A DNA stretch of 64,000 bases, taken from Salvelinus alpinus. Lineage: Eukaryota > Chordata > Actinopteri > Salmoniformes > Salmonidae. The position numbers were made by a program, and so were the translations under genes. Shown here piece after piece: positions 37,915 to 48,348 of this stretch. Within the stretch, counting starts at the first letter, position 1. Each line of letters opens with the position of its first letter. Under the pieces are notes generated by a model. That model was given only the letters and a program-made list of their open reading frames with translations. It ran no database searches and was not told where the DNA came from. The DNA lies in the NCBI RefSeq assembly GCF_045679555.1, contig NC_092122.1, positions 12,761,043 to 12,825,042 on the forward strand, given 5' to 3'.

Positions 37915-40900
37915 GTAAGACCAAGACAAGAAGTTGGTGTCTAGGTAGTCTCTTGTTGAAGTCGTCTATCTGATTTGTTAAGAAGGTTGGGGTTCTGTAT
38001 ATGTAGTGCCCTGAGTTTATCTTCACCATGTGACCTGTCCAGGGAAAACTCAGGCCCTAAGTATGGGACAAGGTACCTGTACTGATCTTATTGTGTGTCT
38101 ACTATGAGAACCTATGACCATCTTTAAATTGACATTCAAGAGGAACACATGGTTTCTGTGACTAGTCATCAGCATATTGTAGTAGTCATGCATCACATTT
38201 TCTCCTTCTCAGCATGACTTTACCCCTCACTAGGTTACCCAGTAGGCACCTTGCTTGGCAGTGCTATGCTGGCCATCTGTTAGCGTATGCCATCCTATCC
38301 AGTCATTTCTAATTGTTGCTGTCAACAGGGTTTGTTGTATCCTAGACCGTTGTTGTGATGGCGGTGACAGTGATGGCCAATTGGCCATAGAGAGCCAAGG
38401 ACACCCAATACCATCCTCTATATGTGACAAGCCTGTACAAGGCTCTTGTCCCTCATTAAAATGTTTAGTGTAATTCATTCATATTGATCTCTGAGCAAAA
38501 GGGGAGAACAGAGCTTCATCAGCTATTCATTAAACACCTGCTCTCTTGTCCTATGTGTTTGCACCAGCTGTAGGCTGATAAAGCAATTGTCCTTTTAGTG
38601 TTTAATGAATTCTTCATTTCTACAAGCAACGGACAGCCCAGTGCGGTATATGCTGCTCTCTGGAATAACATGGCAGAAAAACAAATCACGCATCACCAAA
38701 TATTTACCCCAATCAGAGAGCTGCTTATTGAGGGTGTTTGTCCTCTTGGAAGAGGAAGGAGACTTGTGGCTCCTTTACAACGCACCTGTTGTTTTTCGCA
38801 CCGCCTGCCGTCTGTGCTTTTGACGCAACTGCCACCTCAACCACGAGTTCAGAGGTCAGACACATACTGAATTCTCCAGGGCAGTCATCAGGCAGACTCC
38901 CTAACTGATAAGATAGCAGTGCCACTTATGATGCTGATTGGATGTCAATCACAGAGCAAACAAACTGGAAATGCTTGCCATATCCTCAAACATCAGGATA
39001 AGACAATGTGTGTGTAACGATCATTGTCCTCGTCTGATGAGGAATATGAAGGATCGGACCAAAATGCAGCGTGGTACGTGTCCATGATAAATTTATTAAA
39101 CAGAACACTGAATACAAAATAAAGGTGAAACAACGAAAAAGTCCTATCAGGTGACACAACACAAAACAGGAAACAACTACCCACAAACCCAGGTGGGAAC
39201 AGGATACCTAAGTATGGTTCTCAATCAGAGACAACGATTGACAGCTGCCTCTGATTGGGAACCATACCAGGCCAAACACAGAAATACAAAACATAGAACA
39301 AAACATAGAATGGCCACCCCAACTCACGCCCTGACCAAACCAAAATAGAGACATAAAAAAGGAACTAAGGTCAGAACGTGACACTGTGGCTCTTGCTGAT
39401 TTCAAACAACAGCAGCCAACCTATTTTTATGATGTATGGCCACACACACATATTAGATACAGTTGTTGTGCATTTGTGGTCGTAAGTGAAGGCAACTATT
39501 TCATATCTTCCTGGATGTTGTGTGTCTCCATAACCCAGGGTGTAACACAGACACTGAGATGAATGATTAGTAATGATGTTGATGGGTGCAGAAAAGAGCC
39601 CAAAGGGAATTTATTGTCAAATATTGCACACTATTACATCAGCTATATGGACGCCTACTGCAGATCTCCCGTCCCTCCCTTCTAGCCTGGCTGAGTGTCG
39701 CTCTGCAGTGACGTGCTAAAATGGAGGCTGTGTGTGTGTCAGTGTTGGATCAATGTCACTAATCCACACAGAGAGAGGGACAGTTGACCTTGGCTAGGCT
39801 AGGCAGCATGGCTACGTACAGTACCATCCTCTGTTGACGGTCTGCACAGCAGAGCTCTCTCACTGCCAGGCACATTAGCCTCAATGCTAACTGAACTGTC
39901 CAGAAGAAATATGGCTAGCTAAGCTGTGTTATTAGTCGATCAACCACTTATAGAATTCATGTTTGCGTCCTTGCATAACTGTTCTGGAAAACAACTCTAA
40001 GTTTCATATATCAGCGCTTTATTCCGTAATGAGAGAGACATTAATAGTATGATGGATTGCAAACATCAGTTTCCTGCATAGTCAGCTATCTTGACGGTTT
40101 ATCAACCTTTTCTTTTCCAACCTCACAAATCAGGGAGTGGTAGAAAAATGTGTTACACAAACTTCCATCTTTCTGCTGTCAAACTAGCTTTTAGGTCCTG
40201 TGAAATAAATCACAGCTGGAAGGGTAACTGACGGGTGTACCCATGCTCTTGTAGGTATTTGTTTCCATGATTGAGTCCATATTTTGCCTCAAGTCTGGAC
40301 ACAAGCAACATTAAGTTATGGTATCTGATCATGCTTCATTAAAATGTTTTATTATTGATCCCAATCATATTGGTAGGGCCTGAGATACAGTATGTTCAAA
40401 TATAGCGTGTTCAATGTCAATAATAGTCAAATTTATTGTCCTTAAAGTTACTGTCAAAACAAACTCCTAATTTGCTTTTGGTAACCTGGAAAGTGTGTCC
40501 AGCTATTGCAGCAATTAAACTTCACGTATGAATTCCTTTTTAAAAGGAGCTAATATGAAACCTCAAGGGCTCCCTCCACTTGGCCTATCCAGGTTCTACC
40601 ACCAGACTCAGGAGAATACTGACAAGTGCTCTGTATGCAAACGAGGATGGCTCCTCTCATCAAGGTCGAAAAAAGATTCAAGCATAGCAAATGAAGTCAG
40701 GCGACTTCTTCCCCAACCTGCTTTTTAAAAAGCACCGCTCCCCGAGTCCAACACAGATACGGCACATCTTCTGCTTGCTAATAGGGGCATTATTCAAAAA
40801 AAGGGAAAAATCTTTCATTACTCTTATCGTTTCTTATTCAATTTACTCTTCCTTTTGTTTAACGTCTGTCATGAAAGGGGACATTGTGACATGCCATAGA

Positions 40901-43900
40901 ATCAGAGTCTTTCCTCACCCTATCAAGTAATGGAGACCAGACGTTCAAACATAACAGGACTTTAGAAATAGAAAGGACAAAGTTTCCCTCAACAACAACT
41001 TTTAGAAATTTGACAAGGACACAATTTAAAAGGAATTGTTTGGACCTGTCAGTTTGATGTACTATCAATGACCATAGAGAGGGTTGAATAACGGGTTGAC
41101 CCACTAAAACCAACATCTGCTAAGATTCACTTGCTGCCAGTTGTCTTGTGTTGTATGCCTCTAAGAAGTTGTGTGGCAAGCCCTTATTGAAGGTAACAAG
41201 GAAATGGAAAGTGCAGTGTGGCATAGTAGCGTGATGCTGGTCGGCCCCACTCAATTCAACTGCGTGTGTACCGGTACTACCAATATCAAGTGCTTACTGT
41301 TACTCATGGAAAATTGTGAATGAAAAAGAAACGGCGCTCAGGGACAAATGGGCCATGGAGCCAAGGTCTTCTGATCACTTCAAGGTGTGTGTCATAGTTC
41401 CTGACCCCCCCCCCCCCCTCACCCCTCTTTTTAGATACGAAAACATTGCAGTGCACTTTCAGAAAATACATCTGGTAATCCTTTAATCCAGTGTAACCAG
41501 ACCAATTCAGAGGAGTCCATTTACGTTAACCAGTGTTGTCTCACTGTTACATCTGAAACCTATCTATGCCCATACAGTGTGTATTCACACAGTCAGTGCC
41601 TATTATCCATTTCATAAGATAACTGGTTGCCACATTGGGTCTCTGTTTTGCATTAGCATGGCAGCTGTGCCTTGAAAGCTTATGAAACAGAGAGAACCAT
41701 TGCGTGTCCAACCAGAGCTCAGTTCATTGACTTCACTCAGCATGTCGATGGTGCTTGACGGGCATGATCGATTCTGACTCATTCTGTTGGACTAACGCTC
41801 TATTAGTTTGGCCCTCAGCTCTCAGTGCAGCCTGTCCAAGGCTGACAGGCACCCATTGGTTAATTGTCTAGGTGCTGAGTTATGTCCAAGACCTCACCTG
41901 CACTCTGTGTCATTGGTCTTGCTGGTCCAACAGTACATTTATTGCTTGTCATGATGGGATCTCTGATACATATGTAGCAAAGTTGGAAAATAACTGATGT
42001 TTTGTCAATGTGCTCTGTACTTATTGGCAATAAGGCATTTTTTTGTTTGACTACTAAGATAATGCTGTGTTATACCCATACCTGTTTGTTACTGATCTCT
42101 CAATACAGCCCTCGCCCCCTTAATTAAGAATACATGCAGAACACACAACACAATGTTGTACATTGTTTACCAGTATCAACAAGGTCTTGTTACAGTACTT
42201 CTATTTCCAGAGCCGGGAAGTTTCACGCTGTCTTTCAACGCTAACAAGCTTAAATCATTAAGTAATCATTACATGATTACCCTACTTCTAAAAATTCACC
42301 TTTCCAGAAACAAGTCTCTCACTGTTGCCGCTTGCTATAGACCTCCCTCTGCCCCCAGCTGTGCCCTCGATACCATATGTGAATTGATTGCCCCTCATAT
42401 ATCTTCTGAGCTCGTGCTACTAGGTGACCTAAACTGGGACATGCTTAACACCCCGGCCATCCTACAATCTAAGCTTGATTCCCTCAATCTCACACAAATT
42501 ATCAATGAACCTACCAGGTACAACCCCAAATCCGTAAACACGGGCACCCTCATAGATGTCATCCTAACTAACTCGCCCTCCAAATACACCTCTGCTGTTT
42601 TCACTGCCTCATTGCCTGCATCTGTAATGGGTCTGCGACCAAATGACCACCCCTCATCACTGTCAAACGCTCCCTAAAACACTTCTGCGAGCAGGCCTTT
42701 CTAATCGACCTGGCCGGGGTATCCTGGAATGACATTGACCTCATCCCGTCAGTAGATGATGCCTGGCTATTCTTTAAAAATGCCTTCCTCACCATCTTAA
42801 ATAAGCATGCCCCATTCAATTTTTAAAAAACTAGGAATAGATATAGTCCTTTGTTCACTCCAGACCTGTCTGCCCTTGACCAGCACAAAAACATCCTGTG
42901 GCGTTCTGCATTAGCATCAAATAGCCCCCGTGATATGCAACTTTTCAGGGAAGTTAGGATCAAATATACACAGGCAGTTAGGAAAGCTAAGGCTAGCTTT
43001 TTCAAACAGAAATTTGCATCCTGTAGTACTAACTCAAAAAAGTTCTGGGACACTGTAAAGTCCATGGAGAATAAGAACACCTCCTCCCAGCTGCCCACTG
43101 CTCTGAGGCTAGGAAACACTGTCACCACCGATAAATCCACTATAATTGAGAATTTCAATAAGCATTTCTCTACGGCTGGCCATGCTTTCCACCTGGCTTC
43201 CTCGGTCAACTGCCCGGCACCCTCCACAGCAACCCGCCAAAGCCCCCACCATTTCTCCTTCACCCAAATCCAGATAGCTGATGTTCTGAAAGAGCTGCAA
43301 AATCTGGACCCCTACAAATCAGCCTGGCTAGACAATCTGGACCATCTCTTTCTAAAATTATCTGCCGAAATTGTTGCAACCCCTATTACTAGCCTGTTCA
43401 ACCTCTCTTTCGTATCGTCTGAGATTCCCAAAGATTGGAAAGCTGCCACGGTCATCCCCCTCTTCAAAGGGGGTGACACTCTAGACCCAAACTGCTACAG
43501 ACCTATATCTATCCTACTCTGTCTTTCTAAGGTCTTCGATTGCCAAGTTAACAAACAGATTACCGACCATTTCGAATCCCACCGTACCTTCTCCGCTATG
43601 CAATCTGGTTTCAGAGCTGGTCATGGGTGCAGCTCAGCCACGCTCAAGGTCCTAAACGACATCATAACCGCCATCGATAAGAGACATTACTGCGCAGCCG
43701 TATTCATCAACCTGGCCAAGGCTTTCGACTCTGTCAATCACCACATTCTTATTGGCAGACTCGACAGCCTTGGTTTCGCAAATGATTGCCTCGCCTGGTT
43801 TACCAACTACTTCTCTGATAGAGTTCAGTGTGTCAAATCGGAGGGCCTGTTGTCCGGATCTCTGGCAGTCTCTATGGGGGTGCCACAGGGTTTAATCCTC

Positions 43901-46900
43901 GGGCCGACTCTCTTCTCTGTATACATTAATGATGTTGCTCTTGCTGCTGGTGATTCTCTGATACACCTCTACGCAGACGACACCATTCTGTATACTTCTG
44001 GCCCCTCTTTGGACACTGTGTTAACTAACCTCCAGACGAGCTTCAATGCCATACAACTCTCCTTCCGTGGCCTCCAACTGCTCTTAAAAGCAAGTAAAAC
44101 TAAGTGCATGGTATTCAACCGATCACTGCCCGCACCTGCTCGCCCGTCCAGCATCACTACTCTGGACGGCTCTGACTTAGAATACGTGGACAACTACAAA
44201 TACCTAGGTGTCTGGTTAGACTGTAAACTCTCCTTCCAGACTCACATTAAGCATCTCCAATCCAAAATTAAATCTAGAATCGGCTTCCTATATCGCAACA
44301 AAGCATCCTTCACTCATGCTGCCAAACATACCCTCGTAAAACTGACCATCCTACCGATCCTCGACTTTGGTGATGTCATCTATAAAATAGCCTCCAACAC
44401 TCTACTCAACAAACTGGATGCAGTCTATCACAGTGCCATCCGTTTTGTCACCAAAGCCCCATACACTACCCACCATTGCGACCTGTACACTCTCGCTGGT
44501 TGGCCCTCGCTTCATACTCGTCGCCAAACCCACTGGCTCCAGGTCATCTACAAGTCTCTGCTAGGTAAAGCCCCGCCTTATCTCAGCTCACTGGTCACCA
44601 TAGCAGCACCCACACGTAGCACGCGCTCCAGCAGGTATATCTCATTGGTCACCCCCAAAGCCAATTCCTCCTTTGGTCGTCTTTCCTTCCAGTTCTCTTC
44701 TGCCAATGACTGGAACGAACTGCAAAAATCTCTGAAGCTGGAAACACTTATCTCCCTCACTAGCTTTAAGAACCAGCTGTCAGAGCAGCTCACAGATTAC
44801 TGCACCTGTTCATAGCCCATCTATAATTTAGCCAAAACAACTACCGCTTCCCCTACTGTATTTATTTATTTATTTATTTTGCTACTTTGCACCCCATTAT
44901 TTCTATTTCTACTTTTCACATTCTTCCACTGCAAATATACCATTCCAGTGTTTTACTTCCTATATTGTATTTACCTCGCCACCATGGCCTTTTTTTGCCT
45001 TTAACTCCCTTATCTCACCTCATTTGCTCACATTGTATATAGACTTATTTTTCTACTGTGTTATTGACTGTATGTTTTGTTTATTCCATGTGTAACTTTG
45101 TGTTGTTGTATGTGTCAAATTGCTATGCTTTATCTTGGCCAGGTCGCAGTTGCAAATGAGAACTTGTTCTCAACTAGCCTACCTGGTTAAATAAAGGTGA
45201 AATAAAACATATTTTTTTAAATAGTCTATTACAGGCTGAATGTATGAGTTGGATGAAAGACCATGTTTTTAGTATCTTATTTGTTTCTCTTCCAGGTCCC
45301 ATAAGCAGTGTACTGGTAAACACATATGGCTGCAGACCTGTCATGATCATGGGGGGAGTACTGTCTTCTATCGGGTTGATATCCGCTTCCTTCTGCAACA
45401 GCGTGGTGGAGCTTTATGTTTGCATCGGTCTTATAGGAGGTAATTCCAAACTCCTTAAGTGACTGGTTAAAAATAGGCCTACAACTGATTTGGAGTTTTC
45501 CATTCTGTCTTTCATAGTAAAATACTATAGATACATTACAAGAGTACAGTTAAGCTTGATTTGTCAAATCATTTAATGACCACAGTCTGGCTACTTGAAG
45601 AAAATGTATATTATTCCGAATGTGTACTTATCAGATAATTATCTTGTTAGAAATGTATGATCTTTTTAACTCTAAATCATATTATCCTCTCTCCTCACAA
45701 AGGCCTGGGCCTAGCCTTTAACCTTCAGCCAGCCCTGACTATGATTGGCAAGTATTTCTATAAGAAGCGTCCCATCGCTAACGGAATAGCCATGGCCGGT
45801 AGCCCAGTGTTCCTGAGCAGCCTAGCCCCTTTCAACCAGTACCTGTTCAACTCCTTCGGCTGGAGGGGCAGCTTCCTCATCCTGGGGGGCATACTGCTCA
45901 ATTGCTGTGTGGCTGGCTCCCTGATGAGGCCCCTGGGGCCACCGCTAGGCAAGATCAAAAAGGATGAGGAGTTGGTTGTTGCCAAAACCGCCACCAAGAA
46001 GAAGGAGACGACCACTTGTTTGGGGACTGTCAACAAGTTCATTGACCTGTCGCTTTTCAAGCACCGCGGTTTCCTCATCTACCTGTCAGGCAACGTCATC
46101 ATGTTCTTGGGCTTTTTCTCGCCAATCGTCTTCCTGACGGCCTATGCCAAGGACATAGGCGTGGACGAGTACTCGGCCGCCTTCCTGCTCTCCATCCTGG
46201 CCTTCGTGGACATGTTTGCCCGGCCCTCCATGGGGCTCCTGGCCAACTCCAAGTGGATCCGGCCCAGGATCCAATACTTCTTCAGTTTCGCCGTGCTCTA
46301 CAATGGGGTGTGCCACATCCTCTGCCCCCTGGTGGAGAGCTACACAGGCCTGGTGGTGTACGCTGTGTTCTTTGGTTTTGCGTTCGGCATGGTCAGCTCG
46401 GTGCTGTTTGAGACCCTGATGGACCTGGTGGGGGCTCAGAGGTTCTCCAGCGCTGTGGGGCTCACCACCATTGTGGAGTGCTGCCCTGTCCTCATTGGTC
46501 CACCCCTGGCAGGTATGTCACTGATCTCTCAAGTCATTACTACTTAATTCAGTTGTGAGACATTGTTTACTTTTTAAGCAGTTGATATGCCAAAGGAATA
46601 AATGAAAGTCACCCAATTATTGTTTTATGGAGTGTTATTGCTTAGTAATCATTCACTTGGTTTGATCTTGATTATAGAGTTTGCTGATTTAGAGTGGAAA
46701 AGCCATATTATGTTTTGGCATTCTTATAATATGTGCTTATTTGTCTAATTACAATAACAACAAATGGAAAGTTCATTCTGTGATTATTGGTCCTTGACAA
46801 AATGCTTCATTTACTTGACATAATGTCCTCATTAAAGATCAGTAGACATGAAGAAACTGATAAAGGCATATTTGGAAATGCAGAACATAACAATATGACA

Positions 46901-47242
46901 GACCAAAACATTAAAAAACTTTTACAAAATGTATTAACATTTACCCTTTCTATGCTCTTATTTACAGGTAAACTGGTGGACATCACCAAAAACTACAAGT
47001 ACATGTATTTCTGCTGTGGGGCTGTGGTGATCATGGCCAGTATTTGGCTGTTCATTGGCAACTTCATCAACTACAGACTCCTGGCCAAGGAGCGCAAGCA
47101 GGAGGAGATGTACAAACGGACTGAAACCGAGGACCCTGACAGGGACCATGACCAAAAGGAGACAGATGGGGACGCCCAGGCATTGGAGGACATGGTAGAC
47201 CCCAAAGATGAGGACGCCATGCAGAGGGAGACCAACATCTAG
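37698..47242 (+). CDS. slc16a7: Monocarboxylate transporter 2 (MCT2), four coding exons, 481 aa
   Basis: Joined CDS 37698-37914, 45296-45439, 45703-46512 and 46968-47242 (217+144+810+275 nt) gives 481 codons plus TAG; human MCT2 is about the same length. All three introns are phase 1, split a glycine codon and follow GT/AG. The family is a 12-TM major facilitator that carries lactate, pyruvate and ketone bodies with a proton across the plasma membrane. Visible marks are DGGWGW at residues 15-20 opening TM1, YAFPK with Lys38, YFYKKRP at about 138-144 with Arg143, and Asp290/Arg294 in TM8, matching Asp302/Arg306 of MCT1. The TM6-TM7 loop (about 190-218) is lysine-rich. The C-terminal tail is acidic and ends ETNI as in mammalian MCT2. 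Phrases such as FNQYLFN and [14 protein letters not shown] favour MCT2 over MCT1. The start ATG lies 35 nt inside the exon. No frameshift or lost key residue is seen. A salmonid duplicate copy elsewhere is possible. Confidence 0.92.
37915..42152. other. Intron after first coding exon, 5' portion
   Basis: Intronic sequence with one LTR-like insertion (39013-39383) and a run of 14 C at 41405-41418. No alternative coding exon is evident. Small frames around 38598-38870 lack splice context. Confidence 0.7.
39013..39383 (-). mobile_element. Solo-LTR-like element in slc16a7 intron
   Basis: Read on the - strand it starts TGTCACGTTCTGACCTTAG and ends near TGATCGTTACA, with an imperfect 5-bp flank match (GTGTG / CTGTG). 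It carries the inverted pair TCTCAATCAGAGACA / GCCTCTGATTGGGA found in related elements at 32375 and 62039. Non-coding; inserted in the 7.4 kb intron after the first coding exon. Confidence 0.6.
42153..45212 (+). mobile_element. LINE (non-LTR retrotransposon) in slc16a7 intron, 5'-truncated
   Basis: Same strand as slc16a7. 42153-42677 encodes the C-terminal part of an AP-type endonuclease ([35 protein letters not shown]). A degenerate linker follows, then a 654-codon RT frame (42851-44815), a 3' UTR, and a tail GAACTTGTTCTCAACTAGCC / TACCTGGTTAAATAAAGGTG. The tail resembles that of the SINEs in this window, as known for salmonid LINE/SINE partners such as RSg-1 and HpaI. The endonuclease N-terminus is missing. 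Confidence 0.88.
42851..44815 (+). CDS. LINE reverse transcriptase, 654-codon open frame with catalytic Asp lost
   Basis: Motifs in order: [11 protein letters not shown] (usual form KSAGLDNL), [45 protein letters not shown], motif [17 protein letters not shown], motif [21 protein letters not shown], motif [10 protein letters not shown] (Asp376-Asp377 of this frame), then [10 protein letters not shown] and C-terminal segments. In motif A the first catalytic aspartate is Asn287 (AAC at 43709-43711), so the enzyme is probably dead although the frame is open. The first Met is arbitrary, because the natural protein starts upstream with the endonuclease. It is a transposon gene, not a host gene. 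Confidence 0.88.
   Translation: MFTPDLSALDQHKNILWRSALASNSPRDMQLFREVRIKYTQAVRKAKASFFKQKFASCSTNSKKFWDTVKSMENKNTSSQLPTALRLGNTVTTDKSTIIENFNKHFSTAGHAFHLASSVNCPAPSTATRQSPHHFSFTQIQIADVLKELQNLDPYKSAWLDNLDHLFLKLSAEIVATPITSLFNLSFVSSEIPKDWKAATVIPLFKGGDTLDPNCYRPISILLCLSKVFDCQVNKQITDHFESHRTFSAMQSGFRAGHGCSSATLKVLNDIITAIDKRHYCAAVFINLAKAFDSVNHHILIGRLDSLGFANDCLAWFTNYFSDRVQCVKSEGLLSGSLAVSMGVPQGLILGPTLFSVYINDVALAAGDSLIHLYADDTILYTSGPSLDTVLTNLQTSFNAIQLSFRGLQLLLKASKTKCMVFNRSLPAPARPSSITTLDGSDLEYVDNYKYLGVWLDCKLSFQTHIKHLQSKIKSRIGFLYRNKASFTHAAKHTLVKLTILPILDFGDVIYKIASNTLLNKLDAVYHSAIRFVTKAPYTTHHCDLYTLAGWPSLHTRRQTHWLQVIYKSLLGKAPPYLSSLVTIAAPTRSTRSSRYISLVTPKANSSFGRLSFQFSSANDWNELQKSLKLETLISLTSFKNQLSEQLTDYCTCS
45296..45439 (+). 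other. slc16a7: slc16a7 second coding exon (144 nt)
   Basis: The exon is bounded by TTCCAG at 45290-45295 and a GTAATT donor at 45440. It encodes the end of Gly73 through the first base of Gly121 (TM2 end to TM4 start), beginning GPISSVLVN and ending CIGLIGG. The reading frame joins its neighbours without adjustment. A 3 kb LINE copy ends only about 85 bp upstream of the acceptor. Confidence 0.92.
45703..46512 (+). other. slc16a7: slc16a7 large coding exon (810 nt)
   Basis: The exon runs from an acceptor AG at 45701-45702 to a GTATGT donor at 46513, encoding residues 121-390 plus the first base of Gly391. It carries most of the transporter: TM4-TM6, the central lysine-rich loop, and TM7 to about TM11, including KYFYKKRP (137-144), the GWRGSF loop, and [10 protein letters not shown] with Asp290 and Arg294. 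It is more G+C-rich than the surrounding introns, as expected for coding DNA. Confidence 0.95.
46968..47242 (+). other. slc16a7: slc16a7 last coding exon (275 nt to stop)
   Basis: The acceptor TTTACAG ends at 46967. The exon starts GTAAACTGGTGG, completing Gly391 and reading [13 protein letters not shown]. It encodes TM12 ([17 protein letters not shown]) and a charged cytosolic tail rich in Glu, Asp and Lys that ends ETNI before TAG at 47240-47242. An open frame that appears to begin at 46787 is only intron read-through. Confidence 0.92.
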
Positions 47243-48205
47243 AGCCCCTGCCTCTAGCCAACCACACCCCTCTCCACCACCACCCTCACGTCCCCCTCTG
47301 CCACTATCAAACTGCAGACTGAGCTCAAGTGGGGTGCCTCCTGGTCTTTCACTCTCCAGGGTTCCGCTCAGGGGCCTCCCCGCAGGGGCCCCTCTGTTTC
47401 AGAGACACTCAAACTGCCAGAGTAACAACGACAACCATGTCGTGGGATACTGCAAGGTGTATTGCTGGAGGAAGGGGTAGGACTTCCCTGACTACTACTC
47501 AAACATCAGACTAGCCGGAGATAATGGTGTAAGATATGTTAGGAGGCCACAAGGCTTGGAATATGAGAAAGAAGCTTTTGTCGCGTATCTAGGAATCTGT
47601 GAAATGCGACCTGTCGACAGAAATCTAGTACTGCTCATGTATTTAGCCTGTGCCACTAAACCTACCACACCAGCAAGCCAATTCAACTGTTCTGATTGAA
47701 ATCAATACAGGTTAATATCCCAGCTTCCTATGCTGGGAGCTGACATGCGAGGACACATAAAGTCTGTTAGTACCAGGGTTATGGTGAGAGACATATCATT
47801 GCAACACAGGAACAGAGATGAGTTCATGGTTTGGTGGCTCCAGTGACCATGTATTATACTGTCCTTTAGCGCACTGTGTCCGTTGTGTTCGTTAGCTAAA
47901 CCTGCACAACTGCCAAGCTTCTAATCTAACGATATCACACCCGCTATTTTATTCACTATTGCATATTGCACATGGAGTCTGTATACGCTGCACTACTTCT
48001 AAACTGGCCATGTTTAGGCCTTATCCAAAACAACAATGAAACAAATGCAATTTAATCATATTTAATGAGGTTGAATGTAAATTCGTTTTATTGGCTGTAT
48101 TTTCAATGGCCTTATTAAGAATACTTGATATTCACAATCAAAATCATCTAGAAATGTGCATATTGCTGGTTTATACCAAATAAAGAATCCATGAGCAATA
48201 TAACC
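47243..48205 (+). other. slc16a7: slc16a7 3' UTR (probable) with poly(A) signal
   Basis: Non-coding sequence after the stop codon. The first good AATAAA hexamer is at 48179-48184, giving a 3' UTR of about 0.95 kb. Longer transcripts are possible, because AT-rich DNA with further AATAAA-like hexamers continues to about 54 kb. The Tc1-like element starting at 48349 lies just past this signal. The poly(A) site is inferred from the hexamer alone. Confidence 0.5.
48179..48184 (+). terminator. Candidate poly(A) signal AATAAA for slc16a7
   Basis: Canonical hexamer about 940 nt after the stop codon, in AT-rich DNA. It was chosen as the first perfect hexamer downstream. No cDNA support is available. 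Confidence 0.4.
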
Positions 48206-48348
48206 TATTCCTAGCCATTGTTTTGATGTACGTATAAACAGGGATATTCATTTGTGTAGTCAATGGTCATTTCTGGGAGTAGCTGTTTAACTTTCACCAA
48301 TGATACATTGCCTTATGTAAAGAATGCAACTAAGTTGTGTCATATATA

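Noticed and set aside
46787..46967. Upstream extension of the last slc16a7 exon frame (starts at 46787)
   Set aside because: The TTTACAG acceptor at 46961-46967 and MCT2 alignment place the exon start at 46968; the upstream open frame is intron.
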